DNA of 64,000 nt from Alphaproteobacteria bacterium (GCA_016870115.1 VGCH01000002.1:62001-126000); one strand, 5' to 3'. Shown: positions 17,059-25,862, counted from the first letter of the stretch. Translations and numbers: made by a program. The notes: generated by a model not told the origin, from the sequence alone.

Positions 17059-17559
17059 TCAGCCGAGCGCGGTCCGGTAGAGCCCGGCAGTCTCCTCGTC
17101 GAACGCGCACAGCACGACACGCTCGGGCGCGTCCGTGGTGAGGATCGTTTGGACCGCGACGTCGGCTGCGGCCGCTTTCGGGTAGCCGAAGATTCCGGTG
17201 GAGATGGCGGGAAAGGCGATACTGCGCACCCCCTGCAAGCGGGCAAGCGCGAGGCTGTTGCGATAGCAGGCGGCAAGTAGCGCCGGCTCACCTGCCGCGC
17301 CACCGCGCCAGATCGGTCCGACCGTGTGGATCACGAACCACGCGCGCAGGCGATGGCCACCCGTGATCCGCGCTTCGCCGGTGGGGCAACCGCCGAGCGT
17401 GCGGCACTCTTCGAGCAAGCCCTGCCCTGCGGCGCGATGGATCGCACCATCCACCCCGCCGCCGCCCAGCAGAGACTCGTTTGCGGCATTGACGATGGCA
17501 TCGACCTCGAGCGTGGTGATGTCGCCCCGAACGATCTCGATCCGCGTTCCAGCCTTCAC
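17059..17559 (-). CDS. Macro-domain protein (O-acetyl-ADP-ribose deacetylase type)
   Basis: A 166-residue stand-alone macro domain of the YmdB/MacroD type, which hydrolyses O-acetyl-ADP-ribose or removes mono-ADP-ribose from proteins. Motifs include [20 protein letters not shown] with the conserved asparagine and the catalytic aspartate, and [11 protein letters not shown] for the phosphate loop. Length is that of the family. It is divergent from dps, with 64 bp between the starts; co-regulation under stress is possible but not shown. Confidence 0.93.
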   Translation of the reverse strand: MKAGTRIEIVRGDITTLEVDAIVNAANESLLGGGGVDGAIHRAAGQGLLEECRTLGGCPTGEARITGGHRLRAWFVIHTVGPIWRGGAAGEPALLAACYRNSLALARLQGVRSIAFPAISTGIFGYPKAAAADVAVQTILTTDAPERVVLCAFDEETAGLYRTALG

Positions 17560-17592
17560 GTTCCGCCCCTCTTGAAACCACGCCGATACAGA

Positions 17593-17612
17593 TTAGATTG
17601 ATTCCAAACTAA
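17593..17612. promoter_or_regulatory. Imperfect palindrome upstream of dps
   Basis: TTAGATTG and CAAACTAA flank ATTC, seven of eight positions pairing. It lies directly before the AAGGAG ribosome-binding site of dps and in the shared control region with the macro-domain gene. It does not match the OxyR or Irr box spacing that I know, so the regulator is unassigned. Confidence 0.4.
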
Positions 17613-17623
17613 GGAGTTGTGAA

Positions 17624-18100
17624 ATGGCCGTCAAACCCGACCTCGGTCTGTCCGACAAAGCCCGTCGCCTCGCAGCCGATCAGCTCTCGGCGGTGCTGGC
17701 CAACCACAGCGCGCTCGCGCTCAAGACCCAGAACTACCACTGGAACGTCAGCGGCCCGCACTTCCAGGGACTGCATGCGCTCTTTGGCGCCCAGTACGAC
17801 GCACTGGCGCTCGCCATCGACGAGATCGCCGAGCGCATTCGCACGCTCGGTCACACCGCGCCCGGCGGGCTCGCGGCCTTCGCCAAGCTCGCGACCGTCA
17901 AGGACGCAAGCGGTCGGGAGGATTGGAAGGCGATGCTCGCGGCGCTGGCGTCGGACAATGACGCGCTGGTCCGTCAGGCGCGCCAGGCGCGCGACAAGGT
18001 CGAGGCCGCGGGCGACGCCGAGACCGGCGATCTGCTGATCGGGCGCATGGAAGCGCTGGGCAAGGCGGCGTGGATGCTCCGCAGCCATCTCGGATCGTGA
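17624..18100 (+). CDS. dps: Dps-family DNA-protection ferritin
   Basis: A 158-residue four-helix Dps protein that oxidises and stores iron and protects DNA in starved or oxidatively stressed cells. The ferroxidase ligands at the subunit interface are present: H39 in TQNYHWNVSG, H51 in FQGLHALF, and D66/E70 in AIDEIAERI. A short lysine-containing N-terminus may contact DNA. AAGGAG precedes the ATG. Its 3' end stops six bases from the convergent kinase gene. Confidence 0.93.
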   Translation: MAVKPDLGLSDKARRLAADQLSAVLANHSALALKTQNYHWNVSGPHFQGLHALFGAQYDALALAIDEIAERIRTLGHTAPGGLAAFAKLATVKDASGREDWKAMLAALASDNDALVRQARQARDKVEAAGDAETGDLLIGRMEALGKAAWMLRSHLGS

Positions 18101-18106
18101 AGCGGC

Positions 18107-19921
18107 CTAGGGATCCGGCTGCCGGATTCCCTCGACCCAACGGGCGGGGATGCGCTTGCCATCGATCGTGACGACCACCCCGAGGCCATGGCGACGGCCG
18201 GCGCGAAAGTCGCCTTCGTAGCGCTCGCCGCCCGCTTCGGTCTCGACGCCGGGGCCCTCGAGCTGGTCGGTGCGCCAGTCGCCGGCCTGGGTGCGCCGCG
18301 GTTCGCCCGGTGCGTGGCGCAGGCCCGGACCCTCGAAGCGGCCGTCCGCGAAGCTACCTTCCAGGCGCTCGCCGGCCACGGTTTCGCGCGCACCCTCGCC
18401 CTGCGCGCGGTCCCGCGCGAACCGGCCGGCGTGGGTCGCGCCATCGCCGGTCCGTTCAACCGCGAGTCCATGCAAGCGATCCTCGTCCCACTCCCCGGCA
18501 CGCCGCGTTCCATCCGCAAGCGTGATCACGCCCAGCCCCTGGCGCTGGGTGTCGCGCAACTGGCCGATATAGACGGCGCCGTCGTCGGTGGTGACACGGA
18601 CGGCGTTCTCCAGCTCGGCGCGTTGGGCACGGGCCTGGATGATGCGCGCCTCGCCCGCCAACGCGCGTGCGGCGATCGCGGCCTCCTCGGCCTTGGCCGA
18701 CGCCGCCCGCCCGTCCGCAGCGGCGCGCTCCGCGGCTTCGCCCAGCGCGCGCCGCGCCGCTTCGTCGACCGCCGGTGACGGCGGCACGGGCGGAGTCGCT
18801 GGCGGCGCCACCGCCGGCGGGGGCGCGGGTCCGAATTGGGCCTGCGCAAACTCCAGGAGCGGCCAGTAGCCGACGAACAGCGCTCCCGGCGCGATGCCGA
18901 TCGCGGCCAGCATCAGTGCGGTGCGAACGCGTCGCCGCGGGGTCGGGCGAGGCGCCGCGCGCTCACGCGTGACGCCGCGCAGGCTTGGCCTCGACGCCGG
19001 CGATGCGGTGTCGGACGCGGGCGGCGCCATGCGCTGCGTCTCCGGGTAGGTCGACGCCTCGAACAAGGCTCGCCAAGCCGCGATGGTCTGCGGTCGCCGC
19101 GTTGCGTCGAAGGCGAGGCCGGCGTCGACCGCCCGCAGAAACGACGGATCCATGCTGCCGCGCGCCGCGCGCTCGAGCGGCTCCATCGGATCGGCGGAGG
19201 CACGCGAGGGCGCATCGGGTGGCGGCGCCCCGAGGATCGCGTGATGCAGCACGGCGGCGGCGGCGTAGATGTCCGTCCAGGGGCCCTGCGCGCCATCGAT
19301 CTGGTGCTGCTCGATCGGCGCATATTGTGGTGTGAGCACGCCGGTGAGCGAGCGCGCCGCCTCGCCCAGCGCCCGCCGCGCGGCGCCGAAATCGATCAGC
19401 ACCGGCACGCCGTCGGCGCGCATCACGATGTTGGCGGGCTTGATGTCGCGATGCAGGAACTGCTGCGCGTGCACCGCCTCCAGCCCGTCGAGCAGCGCGC
19501 GGGCAAGACGGCGCACATCGGCGGGCGGCAGCCTTCGTCCGGCTGGCGAGAGAAGGGCCGCGAGCGTCGGGCCTTCCTCGAATTCCATCGCCATGAGGGC
19601 TGTGCCGTGCGCCTCGAAGTAGCGCAGCACCGGCACGATGTTGGGATGGCGAAAGCGGGCGAGCGCCCGCGCCTCGTCAAGGAATCGCGTGCGCGCCCAG
19701 GCGAACTCCTCAGCATAGCGCGCCCCGCGCGGAACCACCTCGCCCCGTTCGCGCACCGCGACCGAGGCAGGCAGGAACTCCTTTAGCGCGACCGGCTTGG
19801 CGAGCTTGGTATCGGTCGCTCGATAGGTGATCCCAAATCCGCCATGGCCGATCGTCCGCTCGATGCGGTAGTCGCCCAGCACGGTGCCGGCGGGAAGCGT
19901 CTGCGGATCGGCGTCGTTCAT
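18107..19921 (-). CDS. Membrane Ser/Thr protein kinase with C-terminal MORN repeats
   Basis: A 604-residue Hanks-type kinase. Residues 18-290 form the kinase domain with glycine loop IGHGGFG, K47 (VALKEFLP), HRDIKPAN near 157 and DFG at 177. A basic/proline linker leads to one membrane helix at about 335-355, then an alanine/glutamate-rich coiled coil (385-440). Residues 447-600 hold about six MORN-like repeats such as YIGQLRDTQRQGLG and YEGDFRAGRRHGLG. The kinase should face the cytoplasm and the MORN part the periplasm. MORN repeats bind lipids or act as rulers in other proteins; here their role is unknown. No phosphatase gene is adjacent. Confidence 0.88.
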   Translation of the reverse strand: MNDADPQTLPAGTVLGDYRIERTIGHGGFGITYRATDTKLAKPVALKEFLPASVAVRERGEVVPRGARYAEEFAWARTRFLDEARALARFRHPNIVPVLRYFEAHGTALMAMEFEEGPTLAALLSPAGRRLPPADVRRLARALLDGLEAVHAQQFLHRDIKPANIVMRADGVPVLIDFGAARRALGEAARSLTGVLTPQYAPIEQHQIDGAQGPWTDIYAAAAVLHHAILGAPPPDAPSRASADPMEPLERAARGSMDPSFLRAVDAGLAFDATRRPQTIAAWRALFEASTYPETQRMAPPASDTASPASRPSLRGVTRERAAPRPTPRRRVRTALMLAAIGIAPGALFVGYWPLLEFAQAQFGPAPPPAVAPPATPPVPPSPAVDEAARRALGEAAERAAADGRAASAKAEEAAIAARALAGEARIIQARAQRAELENAVRVTTDDGAVYIGQLRDTQRQGLGVITLADGTRRAGEWDEDRLHGLAVERTGDGATHAGRFARDRAQGEGARETVAGERLEGSFADGRFEGPGLRHAPGEPRRTQAGDWRTDQLEGPGVETEAGGERYEGDFRAGRRHGLGVVVTIDGKRIPARWVEGIRQPDP

Positions 19922-19981
19922 GGGCGGTCGGCCGCCCTTCTGCGCCCTCGTGCGCGGCCCGACAAGCGGCGGCGGGTCGCG

Positions 19982-20179
19982 CTACTGCGCCGCGGAGTCC
20001 TGCGCGGCTGGGGGCAGGCGGTTGGTCGGCGCCTGCCACTGGGGCACCATCTGCATCAGCACGATGATCGCGCACAACCCGGCGGCCGTGAGCATGGTGA
20101 CGGGGCGCGTGCGTGGCACGGGCATGGATGCGCGCACCTCGGGCGAACGATCGGAGAAGAGACGACGTGGTGCCTGCAT
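19982..20179 (-). CDS. Small single-pass membrane protein
   Basis: A 65-residue protein with a positively charged N-terminus, one membrane helix (VTMLTAAGLCAIIVLMQMV) and a polar proline/glutamine-rich tail. The ATG used has GGGAG nine bases upstream. A 22-codon extension upstream is possible but less likely. It lies 60 bp before the kinase gene on the same strand and has its own predicted promoter, so it may be co-transcribed with it. No family recognised. Confidence 0.55.
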   Translation of the reverse strand: MQAPRRLFSDRSPEVRASMPVPRTRPVTMLTAAGLCAIIVLMQMVPQWQAPTNRLPPAAQDSAAQ

Positions 20180-20257
20180 GGACAGGGCTCCCGCGAAATC
20201 GTTGCATTCAAAATCGATGGCCGCCGACCCGAAATAATGGGCCAAGCCACGCGAGCA

Positions 20258-20286
20258 ACGATAGACGTGCTCGTTGCGACTGACAA
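20258..20286 (-). promoter_or_regulatory. Predicted promoter for the small membrane protein and kinase
   Basis: On the minus strand TTGTCA and TATCGT are spaced by 17 bp. The spacer overlaps an inverted repeat GCAACGA/TCGTTGC (20255-20277), and the upstream DNA to 20345 is unusually AT-rich. It lies about 80 bp before the small membrane protein's ATG. Confidence 0.45.
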
Positions 20287-20413
20287 GAAAGATGTTTCAA
20301 TTATAGAGACTTAATGGATATTGTTGTCTTATCACTTTAACATACAAGGGGTCGTGGTCGCGCGCCGCCCGACGCGGGAGTAGAGTGCGTTTCCCGTCCG
20401 CCCGGAGCCGCCC

Positions 20414-21169
20414 GTGACCGCTTCGACTCGCCTCGACAATGTGCGCACGCTGGTGTTGACCGGCGCGAGCCGCGGCATCGGCCACGCCACGGTGAAGAAG
20501 TTCGGCGCCCAGGGCTGGCGCATCATCACCGTCTCGCGCCAGTCGTTCAGTGCGCTCTGCCCCTGGCCCTCGGGCGGCGAGAACCACGTGCAGCTCGATC
20601 TCGCCGATCCGGTCGATCTCGGCCGTGGCATCGAGATGATCCGCAAGCGCGTGCCGGGCGGAAGGCTCGATGCGCTGGTCAACAACGCCGCGATCTCGCC
20701 CAAGGGCGAGGGTGGCGGCCGGCTCGGCGCCATCGACACCCCGTTCGATCTGTGGCGGCAGGTCTTCAACGTCAATTTCTTCGCCCCCGTCGCGCTGGCG
20801 CGCGGCCTGATGGACGAGCTGGCGGCGGCGCGCGGCTGCGTCGTCAATGTGACGTCGATCGCCGGGAGCCGCGTGCATCCCTTCGCGGGTTCGGCCTACG
20901 CCACCTCGAAGGCCGCGCTCGCGGCGCTCACCCGCGAGATGGCGCACGATTTCGGTCCGCGCGGCATTCGCGTCAACGCCATCGCGCCCGGCGAGATCGA
21001 CACCGCGATCCTCTCGCCCGGCACCGAAAAGATCGTCGAGAACCAGATCCCGATGCGCCGGCTGGGCACGCCCGATGAGGTCGCCGACGTGATCCACTTC
21101 CTCTGCGAGCAGGGCGCGAGCTACGTGAGCGGCGCAGAAATCCAGATCAACGGCGGACAGCACGTCTAG
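20414..21169 (+). CDS. Short-chain dehydrogenase/reductase
   Basis: A 251-residue classical SDR. The nucleotide-binding TGASRGIGHAT, the NNAA motif (ALVNNAAIS), the catalytic serine region VTSIAGSRVHP and the YATSK catalytic pair are all present, as is the C-terminal SGAEIQINGGQ typical of FabG-like members. The start is GTG. It is followed within 10 bp by DUF1445 and DUF2848 genes, which suggests that the three share a catabolic pathway for a hydroxy- or keto-acid. Confidence 0.88.
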   Translation: MTASTRLDNVRTLVLTGASRGIGHATVKKFGAQGWRIITVSRQSFSALCPWPSGGENHVQLDLADPVDLGRGIEMIRKRVPGGRLDALVNNAAISPKGEGGGRLGAIDTPFDLWRQVFNVNFFAPVALARGLMDELAAARGCVVNVTSIAGSRVHPFAGSAYATSKAALAALTREMAHDFGPRGIRVNAIAPGEIDTAILSPGTEKIVENQIPMRRLGTPDEVADVIHFLCEQGASYVSGAEIQINGGQHV

Positions 21170-21178
21170 GAGACAGCG

Positions 21179-21988
21179 ATGGATACCAATGTCGGCCTCG
21201 GCGGCCTGAGAGGCGAGACCGGTCGCGACGCGCGGCGGCGCATCCGTGCGGGCGGCCACCGCGCACCGACCTCGGGTCTGGCGCCGGGTTACGTTCAAGG
21301 CAACCTCGCGATCTTGCCGCAGGCGCTGGCCGCCGACTTCGCGCGCTTCTGCGCTCTCAATCCCAAGCCGTGCCCGTTGCTCGGCCAGTCCGAGGCGGGC
21401 GACCCGCGCCTGCCGATGCTGGGCGAGGACCTCGATATCCGCACCGACGTGCCGCTCTACCGCGTGTGGCGCAACGGCGAGCTCGTCGAGGAGACGACCG
21501 ACATCGCCAAGCACTGGCGCGGGGATCTCGTCGCCTTCGTGCTGGGTTGCAGCTTCTCGTTCGAGGAGGCGCTGATCGAGAACGGGCTGGAGCTCCGCCA
21601 CCAGAGCTGCAACAGCAACGTGCCGATGTACCGCACCAACATCGCCTGCGCGCCGGCCGGACCCTTCCACGGACCGATGGTGGTCTCGATGCGGCCCTTC
21701 AAGCCGGTCGATGCGATCCGCGCGGTGCAGGTCACCACGCGCTTCCCTTCGGTGCATGGCGCGCCGGTCCATCTCGGCAAGCCGGAGATGATCGGCATCG
21801 GCGATATCTCCAAGCCGGACTACGGCGACGCCGTGCCGGTGCGCGACGACGAGCTGCCGGTCTTCTGGGCCTGCGGAGTGACGCCGCAATCCGTCGTTGC
21901 AACGGCCAAGCCCGAGTTCTGCATCACCCACGCGCCGGGCTACATGCTGGTTACCGACCTGCTCAACAGTCGCCTCGCGGTGCTCTGA
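21179..21988 (+). CDS. DUF1445 putative hydro-lyase (D-glutamate cyclase family)
   Basis: A 269-residue member of the DUF1445 family, whose human relative DGLUCY is a D-glutamate cyclase. Bacterial copies are labelled putative hydro-lyases. Recognisable blocks are [40 protein letters not shown] and [12 protein letters not shown]. It sits between the SDR and DUF2848 genes with gaps of 9 and 3 bp, so it is certainly in the same transcript. The real substrate is unknown. Confidence 0.85.
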   Translation: MDTNVGLGGLRGETGRDARRRIRAGGHRAPTSGLAPGYVQGNLAILPQALAADFARFCALNPKPCPLLGQSEAGDPRLPMLGEDLDIRTDVPLYRVWRNGELVEETTDIAKHWRGDLVAFVLGCSFSFEEALIENGLELRHQSCNSNVPMYRTNIACAPAGPFHGPMVVSMRPFKPVDAIRAVQVTTRFPSVHGAPVHLGKPEMIGIGDISKPDYGDAVPVRDDELPVFWACGVTPQSVVATAKPEFCITHAPGYMLVTDLLNSRLAVL

Positions 21989-21991
21989 GCC

Positions 21992-22681
21992 ATGGCCCGA
22001 TTGGAATTCGCCGGCCATGCGCTGGGCGGTGTCGAGCCGGTGCGGGTCGAGATCGGCACGCTGATCGTGGCGGGCTGGACCGGCCGCGATCTCGAGGCGC
22101 TCAACCATCACATCGAGGAACTCAAGGCGATCGGCGTGCAGCCGCCGTCGAGCGTGCCGCTCTACTATCGCATCGCGACGCAAATGCTGACCCAGACCGA
22201 TCGCATCCAGGCTGTCGGCCCCGACAGTTCGGGCGAGGTCGAGCCGGTGCTGGTCGGCGCCGCGGACCGCTTGTGGGTCACGGTCGGATCGGATCACACG
22301 GACCGGCGCGTCGAAAGCTACGGCGTCGCGGTCTCCAAGCAGATGTGCCCCAAGGTGCTGACGCGCGGCGCCTGGCGCTTCGAGGAAGTCGAACCGCACT
22401 GGGACCGGCTGATCCTGCGCAGCTTCATTCTGGAAGGCGGCAAGCGCGTGCCCTATCAGGAGGGCACCGTCGGTCGCATCCGCGCGCCCCGCGAGTTGAT
22501 CTCCGGCTGGCAGGGCGGCAATCCGCGCCTGCCGGCGGGCGCGCTGATGTTCTGCGGCACGCTGCCGGCGATCGGCAAGATCCGGCCGTCGGGCCGGTTC
22601 GAGATGGAGCTGGAAGACCCCGTGCTCGGCCGCCGCCTCGCGCACGCCTACGACATCGACGTGCTGCCGTTGATCGAGTAG
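21992..22681 (+). CDS. DUF2848 protein (fumarylacetoacetase-like fold)
   Basis: A 229-residue DUF2848 protein. From family knowledge this domain is related to the fumarylacetoacetate hydrolase fold; blocks such as LVIAGWTGRD-like LIVAGWTGRDLEALNHHIEE, VGSDHTDRR and MFCGTLPAIG are characteristic. It starts three bases after the DUF1445 stop. The gene trio SDR, DUF1445, DUF2848 looks like a small catabolic operon, without a transporter or regulator directly attached. Confidence 0.85.
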   Translation: MARLEFAGHALGGVEPVRVEIGTLIVAGWTGRDLEALNHHIEELKAIGVQPPSSVPLYYRIATQMLTQTDRIQAVGPDSSGEVEPVLVGAADRLWVTVGSDHTDRRVESYGVAVSKQMCPKVLTRGAWRFEEVEPHWDRLILRSFILEGGKRVPYQEGTVGRIRAPRELISGWQGGNPRLPAGALMFCGTLPAIGKIRPSGRFEMELEDPVLGRRLAHAYDIDVLPLIE

Positions 22682-22689
22682 CGCCGTCG

Positions 22690-23259
22690 TCACTGGCCGA
22701 ATCGCGCGCCGTCCTTCAGCCAGGCGATCTCCTCTTGTGTCGAGGGGCGGCCCAACGCCTCGTTGCGATGCGGAAAGCGGCCGAAGCGCGCGACGATGTC
22801 GCGATGGTCGATGGCGAACTTGAGCGCGTCGTCGGTCCCGATCGTGGCGAACAGCGCGCAGGAGAGTTCCTGATCGGCCATCGCCTCGCTGTGCTCGAAG
22901 GGCAGATAGAAGAAGGTGCGGATCTGCGGCCCGTAGGCGAGGGGATAGTGGCGCGCGAGCGCGAGCCGGGCCGTCGCGCGCGCATGCTCATCTCCCGAGA
23001 AGGCGCGCGCGGTGCGTCGCCAGACGTTGCGCGGGAACTGGTCGGTCAGCAGCAGGAGCGCCAGCGCCCCGTCGGGCGACTGCCGCCAGCCATCGAGCCG
23101 GCCGGCGATCGCGTCCTCCATCGCCGCGCCGAAGCGCGCGCTGATCTCGGCGTCGAACTCGGGCGTCGACTTCCACCACAGCTCGCGCCGCCCGCCATGT
23201 CCCGGGTCGCTGAGCGGCAGGAACCAGAAATCGAGCAACTCGCGGATCAGGGCGGTCAT
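22690..23259 (-). CDS. DUF924 family protein
   Basis: A 189-residue DUF924 protein with the usual LLDFWFLPL start, LLTDQFPRNVWRRTARAF and PQIRTFFYLPFEHSE blocks. The family adopts a TPR-like helical fold and has no settled function. It is convergent with the DUF2848 gene (8 bp between stops) and divergent from the sulfatase gene. Confidence 0.93.
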   Translation of the reverse strand: MTALIRELLDFWFLPLSDPGHGGRRELWWKSTPEFDAEISARFGAAMEDAIAGRLDGWRQSPDGALALLLLTDQFPRNVWRRTARAFSGDEHARATARLALARHYPLAYGPQIRTFFYLPFEHSEAMADQELSCALFATIGTDDALKFAIDHRDIVARFGRFPHRNEALGRPSTQEEIAWLKDGARFGQ

Positions 23260-23359
23260 GCGGGCCTCATGGAGTTGGGGTGTGGGCGCTACGGGAGTAG
23301 CGCGCTCGCCCGAACCGATGCGCTAGAGTGCGTTAACGACATCGCGGGGGGAAAGCATC

Positions 23360-24931
23360 GTGGGCAAGGTCCGGAACGTTCTCTTCATCATGTGCGACCA
23401 GCTGCGCGCTGACCACCTGTCCTGCGCCGGCCATCCGCACCTCAGGACGCCGACCCTGGACGCCCTGGCGCGGCGCGGCGTGCGCTTTCCCCGCGCCTAC
23501 GTGCAGTCGGGCGTCTGTGGACCGAGCCGCATGAGCTACTACACCGGCCGCTACATGAGCAGCCACGGCGCCACCTGGAACCGCGTGCCGCTCAGCCTGC
23601 GCGAGAAGACCCTGGGCGATTTCCTCGGTCCCGCCGGCATCCGCGTGGCGCTGGCCGGCAAGACACACGTGCTGCCCGACACCGAGGCGCTGGAGCGTTT
23701 CGGCATCGAGGGCGGCTCGGCGCTGGCCGCACTGCTGCGCGCCGGCCGCTTCGAAGAGCTGGATCGCTACGACGGCCACTCGCCGCCGGGCGGCGAGAGC
23801 GGCTACGCCGATTACCTCCGCGCCAACGGCTACGCCGGTGAGGATCCCTGGAGCGAGCATGTGATCGCGGCCGACGGACCGGACGGCAAGACGCTGTCGG
23901 GCTGGCACATGCGCAACGTGCATCTGCCGGCGCGCGTGGCCGAGGAGCATTCCGAGACCGCCTACATGACGCGCGAGGCGATGGGCTTCATCGACGAGAT
24001 GGGCGAGCGCCCGTGGTGCCTACATCTCTCCTACGTGAAGCCGCATTGGCCCTACATGGCGCCCGCGCCCTATCACGCGATGTACCGCACCGCCCAGGCG
24101 CTGCCGCTGAACCGCAGCGACGCCGAGCGGATCGACGAGCATCCCGTGTTGGCGGCCTATCGCGCGCATGACGAGAGCGTGGCGTTCCAGCGGCCGGAAG
24201 CGCCGGGCCATGTGCGGCCGGTCTATATGGGCCTCATCCGCCAGATCGACGATTGGCTGGGTCGTCTGTTCGCGCACATGAAGAAGGCGGGCCGCCTCGA
24301 CGACACCCTGATCGTCTTCACCGCCGATCACGGCGACTTCCTCGGCGATCATTGGCTGGGCGAGAAGGAGATGTTCTACGAGGAGGCGATGCGCGTGCCC
24401 TTCATCGTGGCGGATCCCGACCCCGCCGCCGACGCCACGCGCGGCACGGTCGACGAGCGCTTCGTCGAGGCGGTCGATGTGGTGCCCACCATCCTCGAGG
24501 CGCTGGCGCAGAAGCCGCAGGATCACCTGGTCGAGGGCCGCTCGCTCCTGCCGCTGCTGCGCGGGTCCGCGCCGGCGACCTGGCGCGACCAGGTGGTGAG
24601 CGAACTCGACTATGCCTTCCGGGCCGCCCGCCAGACGCTCGGCCGTCCTCCCAGCGAGTGTCGCGCCACGATGGTCCGCACCGATCGCTGGAAGTATGTC
24701 CGCTGGCAGGGCTATCGGCCGATGCTGTTCGATCTTGCCAACGATCCGAAGGAGCTGCGCGATCTCGGCGCGCAAGCCGGCGGCAGCTACGCCCACATCG
24801 TGCGCGAGATGGAGGCGCGGCTGGGCGACTGGGCGCTCGGCCTCAAGAGCCGTGTCACCGTCGACGACGCCTATGTCGAGGCGCGCACCAACCGGCACCG
24901 CCAGCACGGCATCCATTTCGGCGTCTGGTGA
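23360..24931 (+). CDS. Sulfatase / phosphonate monoester hydrolase-like enzyme
   Basis: A 523-residue alkaline-phosphatase-superfamily hydrolase. VCGPSRMSYYTGR contains the C-x-P-S-R signal (C53) by which the cysteine is turned into formylglycine. Metal ligands are seen in MCDQLRAD and FTADHGDFLGDH. The overall sequence resembles the promiscuous rhizobial phosphonate monoesterase/arylsulfatases, including the APYHAMYR block. No signal peptide is present, so it acts in the cytoplasm. Starts at GTG after GGGGGAAAG. The true substrate (sulfate ester, phosphodiester or phosphonate) cannot be told. Confidence 0.85.
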   Translation: MGKVRNVLFIMCDQLRADHLSCAGHPHLRTPTLDALARRGVRFPRAYVQSGVCGPSRMSYYTGRYMSSHGATWNRVPLSLREKTLGDFLGPAGIRVALAGKTHVLPDTEALERFGIEGGSALAALLRAGRFEELDRYDGHSPPGGESGYADYLRANGYAGEDPWSEHVIAADGPDGKTLSGWHMRNVHLPARVAEEHSETAYMTREAMGFIDEMGERPWCLHLSYVKPHWPYMAPAPYHAMYRTAQALPLNRSDAERIDEHPVLAAYRAHDESVAFQRPEAPGHVRPVYMGLIRQIDDWLGRLFAHMKKAGRLDDTLIVFTADHGDFLGDHWLGEKEMFYEEAMRVPFIVADPDPAADATRGTVDERFVEAVDVVPTILEALAQKPQDHLVEGRSLLPLLRGSAPATWRDQVVSELDYAFRAARQTLGRPPSECRATMVRTDRWKYVRWQGYRPMLFDLANDPKELRDLGAQAGGSYAHIVREMEARLGDWALGLKSRVTVDDAYVEARTNRHRQHGIHFGVW

Positions 24932-24955
24932 GGACGCGCCGCGGGCGCGCCCGTC

Positions 24956-25000
24956 TGTCGAGAGTGTCGAGACTGTCGAGAACGTCGAGAGTGTCGAGGA
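24956..25000. repeat. Five tandem copies of a 9-bp unit
   Basis: The unit TGTCGAGAG is repeated five times in a row with changes mainly at the last or first base, giving 45 bp. It lies 25 bp after the sulfatase stop in a 296-bp gap that holds no gene. The gap also contains a plain GC-rich stretch up to the DUF2834 gene. Confidence 0.85.
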
Positions 25001-25227
25001 CACGATCCGGCGCCGGTGGAATAGGGGTTTTCCGCCCGATCGTGTCGCCGATTCCGTCGATTTTCCGGACCCGGCCCCCGTTGAAACGCGACAGGTCCCA
25101 CCGCAGCCTGGCCGAAGACGGCTGCGACGGGATGCCGACGCGAAAGAAGGGCGGGGATCAGACATAGGCGGCCGATAGGCTTATCATCCGCTTACGTCAA
25201 CGTCGGCGGTCGCCGCCCGCGGCGGTT

Positions 25228-25521
25228 TCAGCCGCGCGCGTCTGCGGCGGGCCGCGTCAACAGATAGAGGAGCGGTCCGAACGAGCCGCCGACCACGGTG
25301 AGTGCCAGCCAGGGCCAGGGGCTGCGCCTCCGGGCGCGGGCGTCGCGCCACATCCAGATCATGGCGAGCGTGCAGGCAATGACGAGATCTGCGAACACCT
25401 GCGCCGCGCCCCAGCTCTGGAAATGCGGCTCGATGATGCCCCAGTAGCCATGTCGCCACAGCGCGACAGCGCTCAAGGCGCTGAAAGCGAGCAGAACGAC
25501 GACCAGAACCGCGCGAGCCAT
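25228..25521 (-). CDS. DUF2834 small membrane protein
   Basis: A 97-residue protein with three hydrophobic helices. The block MIWMWRDARARR followed by PWPWLALTVVGGSFGPLLYL is the DUF2834 signature. Function unknown. It precedes no obvious partner; the MoaD-like gene lies 80 bp upstream on the same strand. Confidence 0.8.
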   Translation of the reverse strand: MARAVLVVVLLAFSALSAVALWRHGYWGIIEPHFQSWGAAQVFADLVIACTLAMIWMWRDARARRRSPWPWLALTVVGGSFGPLLYLLTRPAADARG

Positions 25522-25604
25522 GGGACCTCCGTTGCGTTGTGTCCACCCGCCTTATCGGAGATCGTCCCCACGCTCGCAACGACGTGGCAGGTAATCGGGC
25601 GGCC

Positions 25605-25862
25605 TCAGCCGCCGCTCAGCGCTTGCACCAGTTGCACGCGGTCCGTCGCGCCGAGCGGATGGTTAACCGCGAAGACTTGCCGGCCATTCACGAAGAAGCG
25701 CATATGGGCCCGTAGCCGATCCTGCTCGTCGACGATGCGGAAGCGCAGGCCGGGAAAGCGCCGGTCGAGATCGCGCAACAGTCCATCGAGCGTCGCGCCC
25801 TCGGCGTCGACCTCGCGTCGCTTCGTGTAGGGGCGGAGCGGCGAGGGGATAAGCACCTTCAC
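25605..25862 (-). CDS. MoaD/ThiS-like beta-grasp protein
   Basis: An 85-residue ubiquitin-like sulfur-carrier-type protein. It has the beta-grasp pattern of hydrophobic strands, MRFFVNGRQV, and ends exactly in ALSGG, the di-glycine tail that E1-like enzymes adenylate and thiolate. No MoeB/ThiF, MoaE or thiazole gene is near. Instead it starts at a GTG that overlaps the stop of a beta-propeller gene by four bases (GTGA), so the two are translationally coupled. A role in molybdopterin synthesis is not supported by context. Confidence 0.82.
   Translation of the reverse strand: MKVLIPSPLRPYTKRREVDAEGATLDGLLRDLDRRFPGLRFRIVDEQDRLRAHMRFFVNGRQVFAVNHPLGATDRVQLVQALSGG

Noticed and set aside
24956-25000. 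CRISPR array
   Set aside because: Units are nine bases long with no spacers and no cas genes nearby.
24612-25178. Open frame through the 9-bp tandem repeats (VES/VET-like repeats)
   Set aside because: It begins inside the sulfatase gene in another frame and the repeat peptide arises only because 9 is divisible by 3.
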